This document shows, piece after piece, positions 28,229-37,772 of a DNA stretch of 64,000 nt; the first letter of the stretch is position 1, and every line of letters begins with the position of its first letter. The position numbers were made by a program, and so were the translations under genes. This DNA is from Coleofasciculus sp. FACHB-1120. Its GTDB lineage: Bacteria; Cyanobacteriota; Cyanobacteriia; Cyanobacteriales; FACHB-T130. The stretch covers positions 338,213 to 402,212 of the forward strand of contig NZ_JACJTV010000003.1 of NCBI RefSeq assembly GCF_014698845.1, given 5' to 3'. Under the pieces are notes generated by a model. The model made no database searches. It was given only the letters and a program-made list of their open reading frames with translations, and was not told where the DNA came from.

Positions 28229-28837
28229 TTAGTCAGCGATCGCATTGAGCAGCACTTCCGCCAAGGTCATATCTGCCATGTCATCCAGCGTTATCGTGTC
28301 GCAGATATCAAACTTTGCCCCTGCACCTTGTAAGTCATCATCTAACGCCTTCAGAAACCGGGCGGCTGTGGAGTCTGACCCTACTTGAACCATTGAGATT
28401 GCCAGTTCTTCATCGCGTTCCATCTGACGAGACGCCTCAATAATCGCCCGCATCACGCCTTTTCGGTCATCGGGTTCACCATCTGTGACCACCAAAATGG
28501 TTTCGCCACCCACCTTAGTCTGACCTGCTGCTTTCCGCTGAAAGTAAGCAGCGATCGCATCTTGTAATACACCTGCCAAATTAGTTGTGCCAGCCGGGTC
28601 GTTTTCTTGAAAAATTTGTGCGACTTTGCTGGAATTTACATTGTCGTAGCGTTTGAATCGGCTGGAAAATAAGTAAACTGTAATCCCATCTGGGTCAAAT
28701 TGTTCGCATTTTCGCGCCAACGCCAAGGTAGACTCCTGTGCCGCATCCCACCGGCTTCTGCCTCCCGGCTGGTCTGGCGTGGACATACTGCCACTTTTGT
28801 CAATAATTAACGTATAATCCCGATCTTCTGCGCTCAT
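28229..28837 (-). CDS. VWA-domain protein, paralogue 1
   Basis: The whole 202-residue protein is one von Willebrand A domain. The metal-ion site (MIDAS) shows DKSGSMS near residue 12, the threonine in AGTTNLAGVL near 79, and VTDGEPDDR near 120. There is no signal peptide, so it is cytoplasmic. It is about as long as, and very similar to, the proteins at 28972-29577 and 30307-30912. Such proteins can act as metal-dependent adaptors, for example for MoxR-like ATPases or in stress systems, but no such partner is nearby. Start ATG 28837. Confidence 0.9.
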   Translation of the reverse strand: MSAEDRDYTLIIDKSGSMSTPDQPGGRSRWDAAQESTLALARKCEQFDPDGITVYLFSSRFKRYDNVNSSKVAQIFQENDPAGTTNLAGVLQDAIAAYFQRKAAGQTKVGGETILVVTDGEPDDRKGVMRAIIEASRQMERDEELAISMVQVGSDSTAARFLKALDDDLQGAGAKFDICDTITLDDMADMTLAEVLLNAIAD

Positions 28838-28929
28838 TAGCTAATCTCCACATTACTTTTTTGATTGAACGATTTGCTGCTGATTCCACAACAAAATTGC
28901 GATTAAACACTGGCAAACAAAATCTTGGA

Positions 28930-28965
28930 TTTTAGATGTGGAATCCAAAATCCAAAATAAACAGA
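28930..28965. repeat. Mirrored heptamers (TTGGATT/AATCCAA) between VWA genes
   Basis: TTGGATTTTAGAT is followed within a few bases by AATCCAAAATCCAAAAT, giving a short hairpin with 7-bp units. The same words occur in the rplB-rpsS spacer at 35380. Confidence 0.65.
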
Positions 28966-28971
28966 CAGCAC

Positions 28972-29577
28972 TTAGTCGTGAATAGCGTTGAGCAGCACTT
29001 CCTGTAAAGTCATCCCCTCCATGTCATCCAGCGTTACAGTGTCGCAAATATCAAACTTTGCCCCAGCATCTTGCAAATCATCATCCAAAGCTTTCAAAAA
29101 CCGACTTGCCGTTTGATCTGAACCCACTTGAATGAAGGAGATGGCTAATTCTTCATCTCTATCCATCCGGCGAGAGGCTTCAATAATCACCCGCATCACG
29201 GCTTTTCGGTCATCGGGTTCACCATCTGTAATCACTAGAATTGTCTCGCCATTTGGCTTAGTCTGACCAGCCGCCTTCCGCTCAAAATAGTTGTCAGTAG
29301 CGTTTTTCAAGACGTCGGCAAGATTCGTAGTGCCAGAGGGATCGTTTTCTTGGAATATCTGTGCGACCTTGCTAGAGGTCACATTATCAAATCGCTTAAA
29401 GCGACCAGAAAACAGATAAAGCGTAATCCCATCGGGGTCAAATTTTTCACATTTTCTCGCCAACGCCAGAGTAGATTCCTCTGCGGTTTCCCAGCGACTT
29501 CTACCGCTCGGTGGCTCTGGAGTAGACATACTCCCGCTTTTATCGATGATTAATGTATAGTCACGATCTTCTGCCAC
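28972..29577 (-). CDS. VWA-domain protein, paralogue 2
   Basis: This is a single VWA domain of 201 residues with intact MIDAS residues (DKSGSMS, GTTNLADVL, ITDGEPDDR). GTG 29577 is preferred because AAGGAGG lies just upstream on the minus strand, and the frame from there (VAEDRDYTLII) aligns with the N-termini of both paralogues. A start at 29628 would add 17 unrelated residues. It is nearly identical in layout to its neighbours, indicating recent tandem duplication. Confidence 0.9.
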   Translation of the reverse strand: MAEDRDYTLIIDKSGSMSTPEPPSGRSRWETAEESTLALARKCEKFDPDGITLYLFSGRFKRFDNVTSSKVAQIFQENDPSGTTNLADVLKNATDNYFERKAAGQTKPNGETILVITDGEPDDRKAVMRVIIEASRRMDRDEELAISFIQVGSDQTASRFLKALDDDLQDAGAKFDICDTVTLDDMEGMTLQEVLLNAIHD

Positions 29578-29736
29578 AGATCCTCCTTCCACCAAAGATA
29601 ACCTCCAGTGTTTGTCAAGATTTCTCAATCTAGCCTAGCCCACCTGCCGTGACTATCTCGTTGGTTTAGATAAAAGAAACCTAAAATTTCTACATCAGAG
29701 AGAGGCGATTATCTATCTGGCGATCGCACGTGGCTT

Positions 29737-30231
29737 TTATGCTTTAGTTTCCCGCAAGGCTTGCAAATAATCAATCGCTGCCTCTAGTTTAGAGGGGTAT
29801 GCATCGGCAAACTCTTCAAACCAAAGACCTTCTTCTGAAAGTGGCTTTAAATTTTTCAACCATTCTCGCGCTTGGTTTTTAAATACCTCCTGTTGTTGCT
29901 GCTTTAGTTGCTCCTGTTTGAGTTGTTCTTCTCTGAGTTGTTGCTGTTTTTTTAGCTGTTCTGCACGTTCTTGTTCTTCAAACTCAGCCTTAACTTGAGA
30001 TAGAACAAGGTCTTCAGATGAGGGAATGGGATTGTTTTGCCACTTTTGCCGAGGTAATTCCGGAATTGCATTGCCAAGTGGGATACTAGGCGATTGATTT
30101 TGTAGGAAGTTCGCCGGTTGTGGTTTAACTGGTTCTTCTTTCAGTTGTGGTGGTTTTTGCAGTTCTTTTGGTTTATCTTTTGTCTCATACTCAGCCTTGA
30201 CTGCCGCGAGTATGTCATCGATCGATTCCAT
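29737..30231 (-). CDS. Coiled-coil, Gln/Glu/Lys-rich protein between VWA genes
   Basis: The 164-residue protein contains two copies of a short helical motif: DDILAAVKAEYE near residue 5 and EDLVLSQVKAEFEE near 78. A long charged coiled coil follows (KQQQLREEQLKQEQLKQQQQ at about 95-115). It ends in a tryptophan-containing domain (WFEEFADAYPSKLEAAIDYL, about 140-160). It resembles small cyanobacterial proteins annotated as salt-stress proteins (Slr1339-like), though I am not certain. It sits between VWA paralogues 2 and 3 on the same strand, so it may be their partner; this is inference. Confidence 0.75.
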   Translation of the reverse strand: MESIDDILAAVKAEYETKDKPKELQKPPQLKEEPVKPQPANFLQNQSPSIPLGNAIPELPRQKWQNNPIPSSEDLVLSQVKAEFEEQERAEQLKKQQQLREEQLKQEQLKQQQQEVFKNQAREWLKNLKPLSEEGLWFEEFADAYPSKLEAAIDYLQALRETKA

Positions 30232-30306
30232 AAATTGAGCGCCTCCATAGAGATTTTAGATTTCTCTTCACTATCAAAATCCCAAATCCCAAATTAGAAT
30301 ATAACC

Positions 30307-30912
30307 CTAGTCAGTAATGGCATTTATCAACACTTCAGTCAGGGTCATGTCCTCCATGTCATCCATCGTCACTGTGTCGCAGATATCAAACTTTGCCCCT
30401 GCACTTTGCAGTTCATCATCCAACACTTTAAGAAATTTCGTTGCCTGTGCATCTGTGCCAACTTGAATAAAGGAAATCGCCAGTTCTTCATCCCGCTCCA
30501 TACGGCGAGATGCTTCAATAATTACCTTCATGACCGCTTTCCGGTCATCCGGTTCGCCATCTGTGACGACCAGAATAGTATCTCCATTTGTCTTGGTTTG
30601 TCCGGCTGCTTTACGCTGGAAGTAGTTATTCGTCGCATCTAGAAGGACTCCTGCTAAGTCAGTGCGTCCAGACGGTTCATTTTCGCGGAAAATCTGTGCG
30701 ACTTTACTAGCGTTCACATTGTCATAACGTTTAAATCGACCGGAAAATAGGTAAATAGTGATGCCATCTGGATCAAATTCTTCACATTTACTGGCTAAGG
30801 CGAGAGTAGACTCTTGCATCACGACCCAGCGACTTTTTCCACCCGGCTGGTCTGTAATCGACATGCTGCCGCTTTTGTCAATAATTAATGTATAGTCGCG
30901 GTTTTCAACCAT
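30307..30912 (-). CDS. VWA-domain protein, paralogue 3
   Basis: The 201-residue VWA protein starts MVENRDYTLIID and keeps the full MIDAS set (DKSGSMS, GRTDLAGVL with a Thr, VTDGEPDDR). The GTT of the other two copies is GRT here, still supplying threonine. By position on the minus strand it is the first gene of the group 30912-28229. Spacers of about 75, 160 and 134 bp separate the members, so they may be one transcript or separate units. Confidence 0.9.
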   Translation of the reverse strand: MVENRDYTLIIDKSGSMSITDQPGGKSRWVVMQESTLALASKCEEFDPDGITIYLFSGRFKRYDNVNASKVAQIFRENEPSGRTDLAGVLLDATNNYFQRKAAGQTKTNGDTILVVTDGEPDDRKAVMKVIIEASRRMERDEELAISFIQVGTDAQATKFLKVLDDELQSAGAKFDICDTVTMDDMEDMTLTEVLINAITD

Positions 30913-31101
30913 AAGAGTTTTCCTAATTCGCTTACTTCTTTAAAGGTATCAAAATCCTCTAGCCAAGCCTAAAGGTTCTGGTGGGTCACAAAGCGTCACC
31001 ATTCAGCCGTTCCACCTCGTTTTGACTCGGAATGAGTTAGCGCCGCATCAGTCCTTGAGTGCTTGGATGCGACGCTTAAATTGGATTACTTGACGCTTGT
31101 T

Positions 31102-31557
31102 CTAAGCAGCAGCGATCGCGTTTTTAAGGGGTGTCCAGCGGAAAGCGCGATCGCCTCCCATTTCTACAGCAATTTTTAGGCGTGGCTCTATACTTGGCAA
31201 CGTGGTTAAATATTCCACTTCCTCACGCGACAATACGTGTCCTTCAATTATCCACAACACCAATCCCTTCGATTTGGGAGGTAGTTGTTCCAACTGATAG
31301 TTCACGATAGGTGGCACGTAGTAGACGCGAATGTCTTTCTTGCCCAAATGCGCGGGACGAACGCCGTGTATGCCAGTTAAATACGTTGCTACATCGCCAA
31401 GCCCCCGTGCTGAGAGGCTTAAAGTGGTATAGCCAGCTGCACGCAACCGCCGCTGGTAACGCCCTTCAAAACCTCCTTCTAAGGGTACATACGTTCCTAA
31501 AGCACCAGACTTTTCTAAGTCTTTGACGAATTGATTGCCGATGGTGATCAGTGCCAT
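31102..31557 (-). CDS. ndhN: NAD(P)H-quinone oxidoreductase subunit N
   Basis: NdhN is an oxygenic-photosynthesis-specific subunit of the thylakoid NDH-1 complex, located at the membrane-peripheral arm. The 151-residue protein has the family blocks GALGTYVPLEGGFEGRYQRR, YTTLSLSARGLGDVATYLTG and HGVRPAHLGKKDIRVYYVPP. It is soluble, without transmembrane helices, as expected. Length is slightly short of the usual 155-160. It is divergent from rplC across 1.17 kb. Confidence 0.95.
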   Translation of the reverse strand: MALITIGNQFVKDLEKSGALGTYVPLEGGFEGRYQRRLRAAGYTTLSLSARGLGDVATYLTGIHGVRPAHLGKKDIRVYYVPPIVNYQLEQLPPKSKGLVLWIIEGHVLSREEVEYLTTLPSIEPRLKIAVEMGGDRAFRWTPLKNAIAAA

Positions 31558-32726
31558 ATTTTTATGTTCTACCAGCTTTAAGTTTTGTTAATTGCTGCTG
31601 GCAATTTATTATAGTTGGGCGCTGAGGCACCTATCAACTTGGCTTACAGACAATCAAGCTGTCGAATGGGTTGAGCGATCGCGCTTTTTGTGGAGGTGCG
31701 ATCGCTAGTTAGAGTTAGAAAAGATTTAACTTAATTTTGACTCAACATCAACGCACATTAAGGGAACAGGCTTTTCTTGAAGGTGAGTAGCAATCGATAC
31801 AAATCCGAATCAACCCTATAAATTATGTTCTGCTACTCCTTCGTGGCATTTTATACCCCAGGTAGGTAAGGCAAAGCTTAAACAGGTGACATTGAACGGC
31901 TGAATCTAGGTTTGAAAGCTTGCTTTTGCTTTCTTCTATCTGCAATCTCTTGTAGTTCCTATGGCTTCTGGGAACATATAGGCATTGTAATACTGTGTAT
32001 ATAAATACTGTGCAAACAAATCGTGAAATGCTATAACCGACCTAAGTGCCGGTCGTTGGTAAGCGATTGCTTTCTTCTCTATCAATCAGTGACTCTATGA
32101 GTTAGTGAGCCGCTAAGCGGACAGTCGTCTTCTGGATTTGGAGTTGGGCTTCAAGCGAGGCATACGATCCAGCAGACTACTAATTTTTTTTTCGGACAAT
32201 TGCTAGACAAGTTGTAACAAATCGTTTATAGTTAACGATTGTGGTCAAAATTCGAGCAGCTATTGCCGCTGAAGTCAAAACTAAAGTTGAAATCGAGTCC
32301 AGGGACAGCACGACTTTACCAGTGAAAAACGATTGAGTCTTTCCCAGAAGAGTTCAGTGCCCCTAGTGAGCGTCAAGCAACAGAGACATCGATTTCAGGA
32401 TTAGCGATCGCATCTAGAAGGTTCCTTGAGAAGAACTCTTCTAAGCCGGAAAAAGCCCTTTCGCTTTCTCGGATACTGGATGGCTTGCCACCTAAGTCCC
32501 CGCGAATATAGGCAACGCGCTTCTAGCGCTTACCCGACCGTCGAATAGCTTCATACCAGCTAAAGAAAAAGCCTAAATTAGGCTGACTTAAAAGCTTGCC
32601 TCTCTCAATCCGAGGATGTGCCACAGCTCGCTGGTTTGATAACAACGTTTGTTGAAGCAAGCGGATTTACGAAATACTCGTAATACCGCCTCTTTGTACT
32701 GTGTAGAAAGGAGAGACCAGAAAGCC
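31558..32726. other. 1.17-kb divergent spacer and probable long leader of the ribosomal superoperon
   Basis: No coding region or known RNA gene was recognised. Small hairpins include CGACC/GGTCG (about 32040), CCGC TAA GCGG (32111-32121) and AGCCT AAATT AGGCT (about 32571-32585). Two HIP1-like sites are near 31675-31705. The upstream position and length suit promoters for ndhN and rplC plus a 5' leader that could bind a ribosomal protein for feedback control; that is inference. Confidence 0.45.
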
Positions 32727-33365
32727 GTGTCTGTTGGTATCCTCGGCACCAAACTCGGCATGACCCAAATTTTTGACGAAACAGGAAAAGCAATTCCTGT
32801 GACGGTCATTCAAGCAGGGCCATGCACCGTTACGCAAATTAAAACCAAAGCAACAGATGGCTATACTGCCGTCCAGATTGGTTATAGAGAAGTCAAACCC
32901 AAAAGTTTAAACAAGCCTGAATTGGGGCATTTGGCAAAATCAAGTGCTCCTCCTTTGCGGAAGCTGCGGGAGTATCGCTTTGAGAATGTGGGAGAGTTCG
33001 AGCTAGGGCAACAACTCAAACCAGATATTTTTACTGCTGGCCAAATTGTGGATGTAATCGGCACAAGCATCGGAAAAGGCTTCGCCGGTTATCAAAAGCG
33101 CCACAACTTTAAGCGGGGACCCATGTCCCACGGTTCTAAAAACCATCGTCTACCCGGTTCTATCGGTCCTGGAACCACACCGGGGCGTGTTTATCCCGGT
33201 AAGCGGATGGCTGGTCGTTTAGGCGGCACGCGCGTTACCATTCGCAAATTGACAGTGGTGCGGGTAGACGCAGAACGCAACCTACTACTGATCAAAGGAG
33301 CGATTCCTGGTAAACCAGGGGCGCTGGTTAATATTGTTCCTGCCAAGAAAGTAGGTCGAAAGTAG
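32727..33365 (+). CDS. rplC: 50S ribosomal protein L3
   Basis: L3 binds 23S rRNA early in 50S assembly and its loop reaches the peptidyl-transferase centre. GTG 32727 starts [18 protein letters not shown], preceded by AAAGGAGA, and gives 212 residues. A TTG at 32649 would add an unrelated leader. The conserved central loop [16 protein letters not shown] is present. It is the first gene of the superoperon; rpsJ, which precedes it in E. coli, is not here, as in other cyanobacteria. Confidence 0.97.
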   Translation: MSVGILGTKLGMTQIFDETGKAIPVTVIQAGPCTVTQIKTKATDGYTAVQIGYREVKPKSLNKPELGHLAKSSAPPLRKLREYRFENVGEFELGQQLKPDIFTAGQIVDVIGTSIGKGFAGYQKRHNFKRGPMSHGSKNHRLPGSIGPGTTPGRVYPGKRMAGRLGGTRVTIRKLTVVRVDAERNLLLIKGAIPGKPGALVNIVPAKKVGRK

Positions 33366-33385
33366 TCATTTTCTAAGGTCAGGCT

Positions 33386-33447
33386 GGCTAATCGCTAAGA
33401 GCTTTTGATACTTAGCAATCTTCAATTAGCAATTAGCAATTAGCAAC
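33386..33447. repeat. Mirrored heptamers, rplC-rplD spacer
   Basis: GGCTAATCGCTAAG on the left is followed by CTTAGCAATCTTC and about three CAATTAG units (33423-33444). The arms pair through GCTAA/TTAGC words. Confidence 0.75.
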
Positions 33448-33465
33448 GAACAAAGGACAACGGAT

Positions 33466-34098
33466 ATGGTTAACTGTGTAGTACGAAACTGGAACGGGGA
33501 AGAGGTCGGACAAGCAACCCTAGAATTAAAGGTTGCCAAAGAAGAGAATGCGGCTCATGTCGTCCACCGAGCCTTGGTAAGACAACAGGCGAATGCTCGT
33601 CAAGGCACAGCCAGTACCAAAACCCGCGCAGAAGTTAGGGGGGGAGGTCGTAAACCTTGGCGTCAAAAAGGAACGGGTCGCGCTCGTGCTGGGTCGATTC
33701 GCTCACCACTGTGGCGAGGTGGCGGTGTCATCTTTGGTCCTAAGCCAAGAGACTATGACACAAAGATGAACCGGAAGGAACGGCGTTTAGCCCTAAGAAC
33801 CGCCTTCTTTAGCCGAGCCGAAGACATGATTGTGGTAGAGGAATTTGCTGACAAGTTGCCTCGCCCTAAGACTAAAGAATTGGTGGAAGCGATCGCACGT
33901 TGGGGCGTCGAACCAAATTCTAAAGTACTGCTTATCTTAGCAGAACGTGAAGAAAACGTTTATTTGTCAGCACGGAATGTTGCCAAGATGAAGATCATTC
34001 CTGCAACCCAGTTGAATGTCTTTGACCTACTGGCAGCTGACAAAATCGTGACGACGCCATCCGCCCTTGTCAAAATCCAGGAGGTTTACAGTGAGTGA
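33466..34098 (+). CDS. rplD: 50S ribosomal protein L4
   Basis: L4 (210 residues) lines the exit tunnel with its extended loop, here [20 protein letters not shown] followed by [15 protein letters not shown]. In E. coli L4 also represses its own operon by an attenuation mechanism; whether this holds here is unknown. ATG 33466 follows GGACAACGG. The gene overlaps rplW by 8 bp, indicating coupled translation. Confidence 0.97.
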   Translation: MVNCVVRNWNGEEVGQATLELKVAKEENAAHVVHRALVRQQANARQGTASTKTRAEVRGGGRKPWRQKGTGRARAGSIRSPLWRGGGVIFGPKPRDYDTKMNRKERRLALRTAFFSRAEDMIVVEEFADKLPRPKTKELVEAIARWGVEPNSKVLLILAEREENVYLSARNVAKMKIIPATQLNVFDLLAADKIVTTPSALVKIQEVYSE

Positions 34099-34393
34099 GT
34101 ATAACCCCCGCGCACTTGCGGATCTGGTGTATCGACCGATTGTAACTGAGAAGGCAACTCTGCTGATGGAGCAGAACAAGTATGTCTTTGAAGTCGTTCC
34201 TAAAGCGACTAAGCCAGAAATTAAAGCAGCAATTGAAGACCTGTTTAAAGTAAAGGTTGTAAGTGTGAACACCCTTCGCCTACCGCGCAAAAAGCGCCGC
34301 GTCGGCAAATTTGCAGGGTTTAAGCCTCAATACAAGCGAGCAATCGTAACTCTGGCAAGCGGAGAGACCATTACCCTTTTCCCAGAAGTTTAA
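34091..34393 (+). CDS. rplW: 50S ribosomal protein L23
   Basis: L23 sits at the tunnel exit and docks trigger factor and SRP. GTG 34091 is chosen: CCAGGAGG (34076-34083) lies 7 nt upstream, and [21 protein letters not shown] (trimmed) matches family N-termini, giving 100 residues. The start lies inside rplD (8-bp overlap), so translation is probably coupled. The core [19 protein letters not shown] is typical. Confidence 0.96.
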   Translation: MSEYNPRALADLVYRPIVTEKATLLMEQNKYVFEVVPKATKPEIKAAIEDLFKVKVVSVNTLRLPRKKRRVGKFAGFKPQYKRAIVTLASGETITLFPEV

Positions 34394-34401
34394 TAAGTGA
34401 G

Positions 34402-34500
34402 AAAGTTGACCAGTTGAAATTTAAAACCTCAACTCTTTTCAACTTAATCTCAATGGAAAGCCGCCCTAAAAGCGACTTCGACCTTCAACCTTCAAACCTC
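34402..34500. repeat. Mirrored repeat, rplW-rplB spacer
   Basis: AGTTGACCAGTTGAAATTT is followed by CTCAACTCTTTTCAACTT and, further on, CTTCAAC CTTCAAA units before rpl[11 protein letters not shown] words allow pairing. Confidence 0.6.
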
Positions 34501-34511
34501 TTTTTTAAGTT

Positions 34512-35375
34512 ATGGGTACCCGTTCTTATCGGCCTTATACTCCCAGTACTCGTCAAGTTACCATCTCGGACTTTGCCGAAGTTACGCGGAGCGAGCCGGA
34601 AAAGTCACTAACCTACACAAAGCATCGCCCCAAAGGTCGAAACAATCGTGGGGTGATCACCAGCCGCCGTCGGGGCGGCGGTCATAAACAGCTTTACCGG
34701 GAGATTGATTTTCGCCGCGACAAGCACAATATTCCTGCGAAAGTGGCAACCATTGAGTACGATCCTAATCGTAATGCCCGGATTGCCCTAGTTTATTACC
34801 GGGATGGGGAAAAGCGATATATTCTGCATCCAGTCGGATTAACGGTGGGTACAGTAATCACTGCTGGAGCAGACTCCCCAATTGAAACTGGCAATGCGTT
34901 ACCTTTAAGCAGGATTCCGTTAGGAACTGCCGTTCATAACGTAGAACTGACTGCTGGACGGGGCGGGCAAATTGTTCGCGCGGCTGGTGCCAGTGCACAA
35001 GTGGTCGCTAAAGAAGGCGACTATGTCACGATCAAGCTGCCCTCCGGTGAAGTCCGGATGATTCGTCGCGAGTGCTACGCAACCATCGGACAAGTCGGCA
35101 ATGTCGATCATCGCAACTTGAGTGCCGGTAAAGCTGGTCGCAATCGCTGGAAGGGACGCCGTCCGAAGGTAAGAGGTAGCGTCATGAACCCAGTCGATCA
35201 CCCCCACGGTGGTGGTGAGGGACGGGCACCGATTGGTAGAAGTGGTCCAGTGACCCCTTGGGGTAAGCCCACTTTAGGTGCCAAGACCCGTAAGCGAAAT
35301 AAGCCAAGCAATAAATTGATTGTCCGGCGTCGTCGCAAATCTTCCAAGCGCGGTCGGGGCGGTCGGGAGTCCTAG
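34512..35375 (+). CDS. rplB: 50S ribosomal protein L2
   Basis: L2 (287 residues) bridges to the 30S subunit and supports peptidyl transfer. The conserved C-terminal block [19 protein letters not shown] (catalytic-region histidine included) and the N-terminal [14 protein letters not shown] rRNA-binding segment are present. Start ATG 34512 gives [15 protein letters not shown], typical of cyanobacteria and chloroplasts. A mirrored heptamer spacer follows before rpsS. Confidence 0.98.
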   Translation: MGTRSYRPYTPSTRQVTISDFAEVTRSEPEKSLTYTKHRPKGRNNRGVITSRRRGGGHKQLYREIDFRRDKHNIPAKVATIEYDPNRNARIALVYYRDGEKRYILHPVGLTVGTVITAGADSPIETGNALPLSRIPLGTAVHNVELTAGRGGQIVRAAGASAQVVAKEGDYVTIKLPSGEVRMIRRECYATIGQVGNVDHRNLSAGKAGRNRWKGRRPKVRGSVMNPVDHPHGGGEGRAPIGRSGPVTPWGKPTLGAKTRKRNKPSNKLIVRRRRKSSKRGRGGRES

Positions 35376-35378
35376 AAT

Positions 35379-35453
35379 TTTAGGTTTTAGATTTTGGATT
35401 TTAGATTAGTAATAAGTCCAAAATCCAAAATCCGAAATCCGAAAATCCAAAAG
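35379..35453. repeat. Mirrored heptamers (TTTTAGA/AAAATCC), rplB-rpsS spacer
   Basis: Units TTTTAGA and TTTTGGA run from 35385 to 35407. After a short loop, AAAATCC, GAAATCC and GAAAATCC units run from 35419 to 35450. The arms pair almost along their full length. Confidence 0.8.
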
Positions 35454-35473
35454 TAATTGGGGTTATTTGAAGT

Positions 35474-35749
35474 ATGGGTCGTTCTCTTAAAAAAGGTCCT
35501 TTTGTTGCGGACCATTTGCTGAAAAAGATTGAAAATTTGAATGCTAGGGGCGATAAGCAGCTTATTAAAACTTGGTCTCGTGCTTCAACTGTATTACCGC
35601 AAATGGTGGGTCATACTATCGCGGTTCATAATGGGCGGACTCACGTGCCAGTTTACGTCACCGAGCAAATGGTAGGGCATAAGTTGGGAGAATTCGCTCC
35701 AACTCGCACCTTCCGGGGGCACTCGAAAGATTCCAAGGCAAAGAGGTAA
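35474..35749 (+). CDS. rpsS: 30S ribosomal protein S19
   Basis: S19 (91 residues) lies in the 30S head beside S13 and near the A-site tRNA. The hallmark sequences [38 protein letters not shown] and [18 protein letters not shown] are intact. The gene sits 98 bp after rplB and 66 bp before rplV. Confidence 0.98.
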   Translation: MGRSLKKGPFVADHLLKKIENLNARGDKQLIKTWSRASTVLPQMVGHTIAVHNGRTHVPVYVTEQMVGHKLGEFAPTRTFRGHSKDSKAKR

Positions 35750-35815
35750 TTTTGAAGTTTGGGTTTTGAGATTATTCAGAATTCCAAATTCAAAATTATT
35801 AAAAGGGAGAAATCT

Positions 35816-36178
35816 ATGGCAGTTGATACTACAGAAGAAGTGAAAGCGATCGCGCGATACATCCGGATGTCTCCCCACAAGGTGCGCCGGGTTCTCGACC
35901 AAATCCGGGGACGCTCCTATCGGGAAGCGCTGATCGTTCTGGAATTTATGCCCTATCGGGCTTGCGATCCTGTCCGCAAGGTACTGCGCTCAGCAGCTGC
36001 CAATGCCGAACATAACGCCGGTTTAGACCCCGCCAGGTTGGTGGTTTCTCAGGCTTATGCTGACCAAGGCTCAACCTTGAAACGCTTCAGACCCCGCGCT
36101 CAAGGTCGTGCATATCAAATTCGTAAACCAACGTGTCATATCACCGTAGCTGTTGCCCAAGCAGCGGCAGATGAATAA
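35816..36178 (+). CDS. rplV: 50S ribosomal protein L22
   Basis: L22 contacts all 23S rRNA domains and lines the exit tunnel with its beta hairpin. ATG 35816 after AAAAGGGAGA yields 120 residues ([19 protein letters not shown]). The longer open frame from 35759 would translate spacer. Key sequences are [17 protein letters not shown] and the tunnel hairpin [20 protein letters not shown]. Confidence 0.97.
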   Translation: MAVDTTEEVKAIARYIRMSPHKVRRVLDQIRGRSYREALIVLEFMPYRACDPVRKVLRSAAANAEHNAGLDPARLVVSQAYADQGSTLKRFRPRAQGRAYQIRKPTCHITVAVAQAAADE

Positions 36179-36180
36179 CA

Positions 36181-36250
36181 CTAATTTGGCTAAGCGCTAA
36201 TTGTCAGAAACAAGCTTTTGAACAATTAGCAATTAGCAATTCGCTGATTT
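36181..36250. repeat. Mirrored heptamers (GCTAATT/CAATTAG), rplV-rpsC spacer
   Basis: CTAATTTGGCTAAGCGCTAATTG is answered by two CAATTAG units and CAATTCGCTGATTT. The loop is about 16 nt. The right arm ends 5 bases before the rpsC ribosome site. Confidence 0.75.
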
Positions 36251-36264
36251 AAGAGGACGCATTC

Positions 36265-36993
36265 GTGGGACAGAAAATTCATCCAATTGGTTTTCGACTG
36301 GGGATTACCCAAGAACACCGCTCCCGTTGGTTTGCGGATGCTAAGCGCTACCCAGAACTCCTGCAAGAAGACCACACCATTCGGCAGGTCGTGGAGAAAA
36401 AACTCAGTAACGCTGGTATCTCTCAAGTACGGATCGAGCGCAAAGCTGATCAAATTGACTTAGAAATCCACACCGCTCGACCGGGTGTTGTGGTAGGTCG
36501 TGGTGGTACTGGCATTGAAGTATTACGCGGCGATCTTCAACAGGCTTTAGGCGGTGGCAATCGTCAAATTCGGATCAACGTGATCGAAGTAGCACGGGTA
36601 GATGCCGACGCCGGACTGATTGCTGAGTATATTGCCCAACAGCTAGAGCGACGAGTTTCCTTCCGGCGCGTTGTCCGGCAAGCGATTCAACGCGCCCAAC
36701 GTGCTGAAGTCCAGGGAATTAAAGTCCAAGTCAGCGGACGGTTAAACGGGGCGGAAATTGCCCGAACCGAGTGGACGCGGGAAGGCAGAGTGCCTCTGCA
36801 TACCCTTCGAGCCAACATTGACTACGCTTACCGCACCGCCAAAACCATTTATGGCATTCTTGGCGTTAAAGTTTGGATCTTTAAAGGCGAAGTGATTCCT
36901 GGTCAGGAAGAAATTCCGGCTCCTAACAACGCTCAACCTAAGCGTCGTCAACAGCGTCGCCGCCAGCAATTTGAAGACCGCTCTAATGAATAA
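36265..36993 (+). CDS. rpsC: 30S ribosomal protein S3
   Basis: S3 forms part of the mRNA entry channel and helicase. GTG 36265 follows AAGAGGA (36251-36257). The 242-residue product has the KH domain with [14 protein letters not shown] (the GxxG loop is GRGG) and the C-terminal domain [20 protein letters not shown]. The C-terminus carries an Arg/Gln-rich tail ([18 protein letters not shown]). Confidence 0.97.
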   Translation: MGQKIHPIGFRLGITQEHRSRWFADAKRYPELLQEDHTIRQVVEKKLSNAGISQVRIERKADQIDLEIHTARPGVVVGRGGTGIEVLRGDLQQALGGGNRQIRINVIEVARVDADAGLIAEYIAQQLERRVSFRRVVRQAIQRAQRAEVQGIKVQVSGRLNGAEIARTEWTREGRVPLHTLRANIDYAYRTAKTIYGILGVKVWIFKGEVIPGQEEIPAPNNAQPKRRQQRRRQQFEDRSNE

Positions 36994-36995
36994 GT

Positions 36996-37096
36996 TGATA
37001 GGTAATCGGTAATCGGTAATGGGTAATCAAAAAGAAAACGCCCAATTACCAGTTACCAATTACTAATTACCAATTATCAAATACCCATTACCAAGT
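36996..37096. repeat. Mirrored heptamers (GGTAATC/ATTACC), rpsC-rplP spacer
   Basis: About four GGTAATC/G units (37001-37028) are followed, after a short loop, by ATTACCA, GTTACCA and ATTACTA units through to CCCATTACC (37047-37092). This is one of the clearest mirrored arrays in the window. Confidence 0.85.
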
Positions 37097-37097
37097 C

Positions 37098-37520
37098 ATG
37101 TTAAGTCCCAGAAGAACAAAATTTCGCAAACAGCAGCGCGGGCGAATGAACGGTTTGGCGACTCGGGGCAATAGCCTAAACTTTGGTGACTTTGGCCTCC
37201 AATCCACAGAACCTTCTTGGATTACCTCGCGTCAGATTGAAGCCAGCCGCCGAGCCATGACCCGTTACATCCGTCGGGGTGGCAAAATTTGGATTCGGGT
37301 CTTCCCCGATAAACCAGTCACAATGCGTCCTGCTGAAACCCGCATGGGTTCTGGTAAAGGTTCTCCAGAATTTTGGGTAGCTGTCGTGAAGCCCGGGCGG
37401 ATCTTGTTTGAGATTGCCGGGGTTCCGGAAGAAACCGCCAGGGAGGCAATGCGTCTAGCTTCCCACAAGTTGCCAATTAAGACGAAGTTCATCACTCGTG
37501 AAGAAGAAGGGACTGTGTGA
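37098..37520 (+). CDS. rplP: 50S ribosomal protein L16
   Basis: L16 (140 residues) organises the A-site and central protuberance and is needed late in 50S assembly. [19 protein letters not shown], the conserved [19 protein letters not shown] block and [18 protein letters not shown] are all present. ATG 37098 lies right at the end of the heptamer array. The spacer to rpmC is only 3 bp. Confidence 0.98.
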   Translation: MLSPRRTKFRKQQRGRMNGLATRGNSLNFGDFGLQSTEPSWITSRQIEASRRAMTRYIRRGGKIWIRVFPDKPVTMRPAETRMGSGKGSPEFWVAVVKPGRILFEIAGVPEETAREAMRLASHKLPIKTKFITREEEGTV

Positions 37521-37523
37521 GTT

Positions 37524-37766
37524 ATGGCTCTGCCCAAGATAGAAGAAGCCAGAAATTTAGGCGATCAAGAACTGGCTGAAGAAATTTTAGCTGTCAAGCG
37601 CCAGCTGTTTGATTTACGACTGCAACAGGCAACTCGACGCCTGGAAAAGTTACACCAGTTCAAGCATACGAAGCATCGTTTAGGTCAGCTCCTAACTGTA
37701 GAAGGGGAGCGGCAACGAGCTGCAAAGGCTCAAAAGCCACAACCAGATGCAACATCCGAGGAGTAG
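37524..37766 (+). CDS. rpmC: 50S ribosomal protein L29
   Basis: This 80-residue L29 forms two antiparallel helices at the tunnel exit near L23. The core [20 protein letters not shown] followed by [20 protein letters not shown] is typical. The C-terminal tail beyond residue 62 is longer than in E. coli, as is usual in cyanobacteria. It is 3 bp after rplP and 6 bp before rpsQ. Confidence 0.95.
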   Translation: MALPKIEEARNLGDQELAEEILAVKRQLFDLRLQQATRRLEKLHQFKHTKHRLGQLLTVEGERQRAAKAQKPQPDATSEE

Positions 37767-37772
37767 ACCCCA

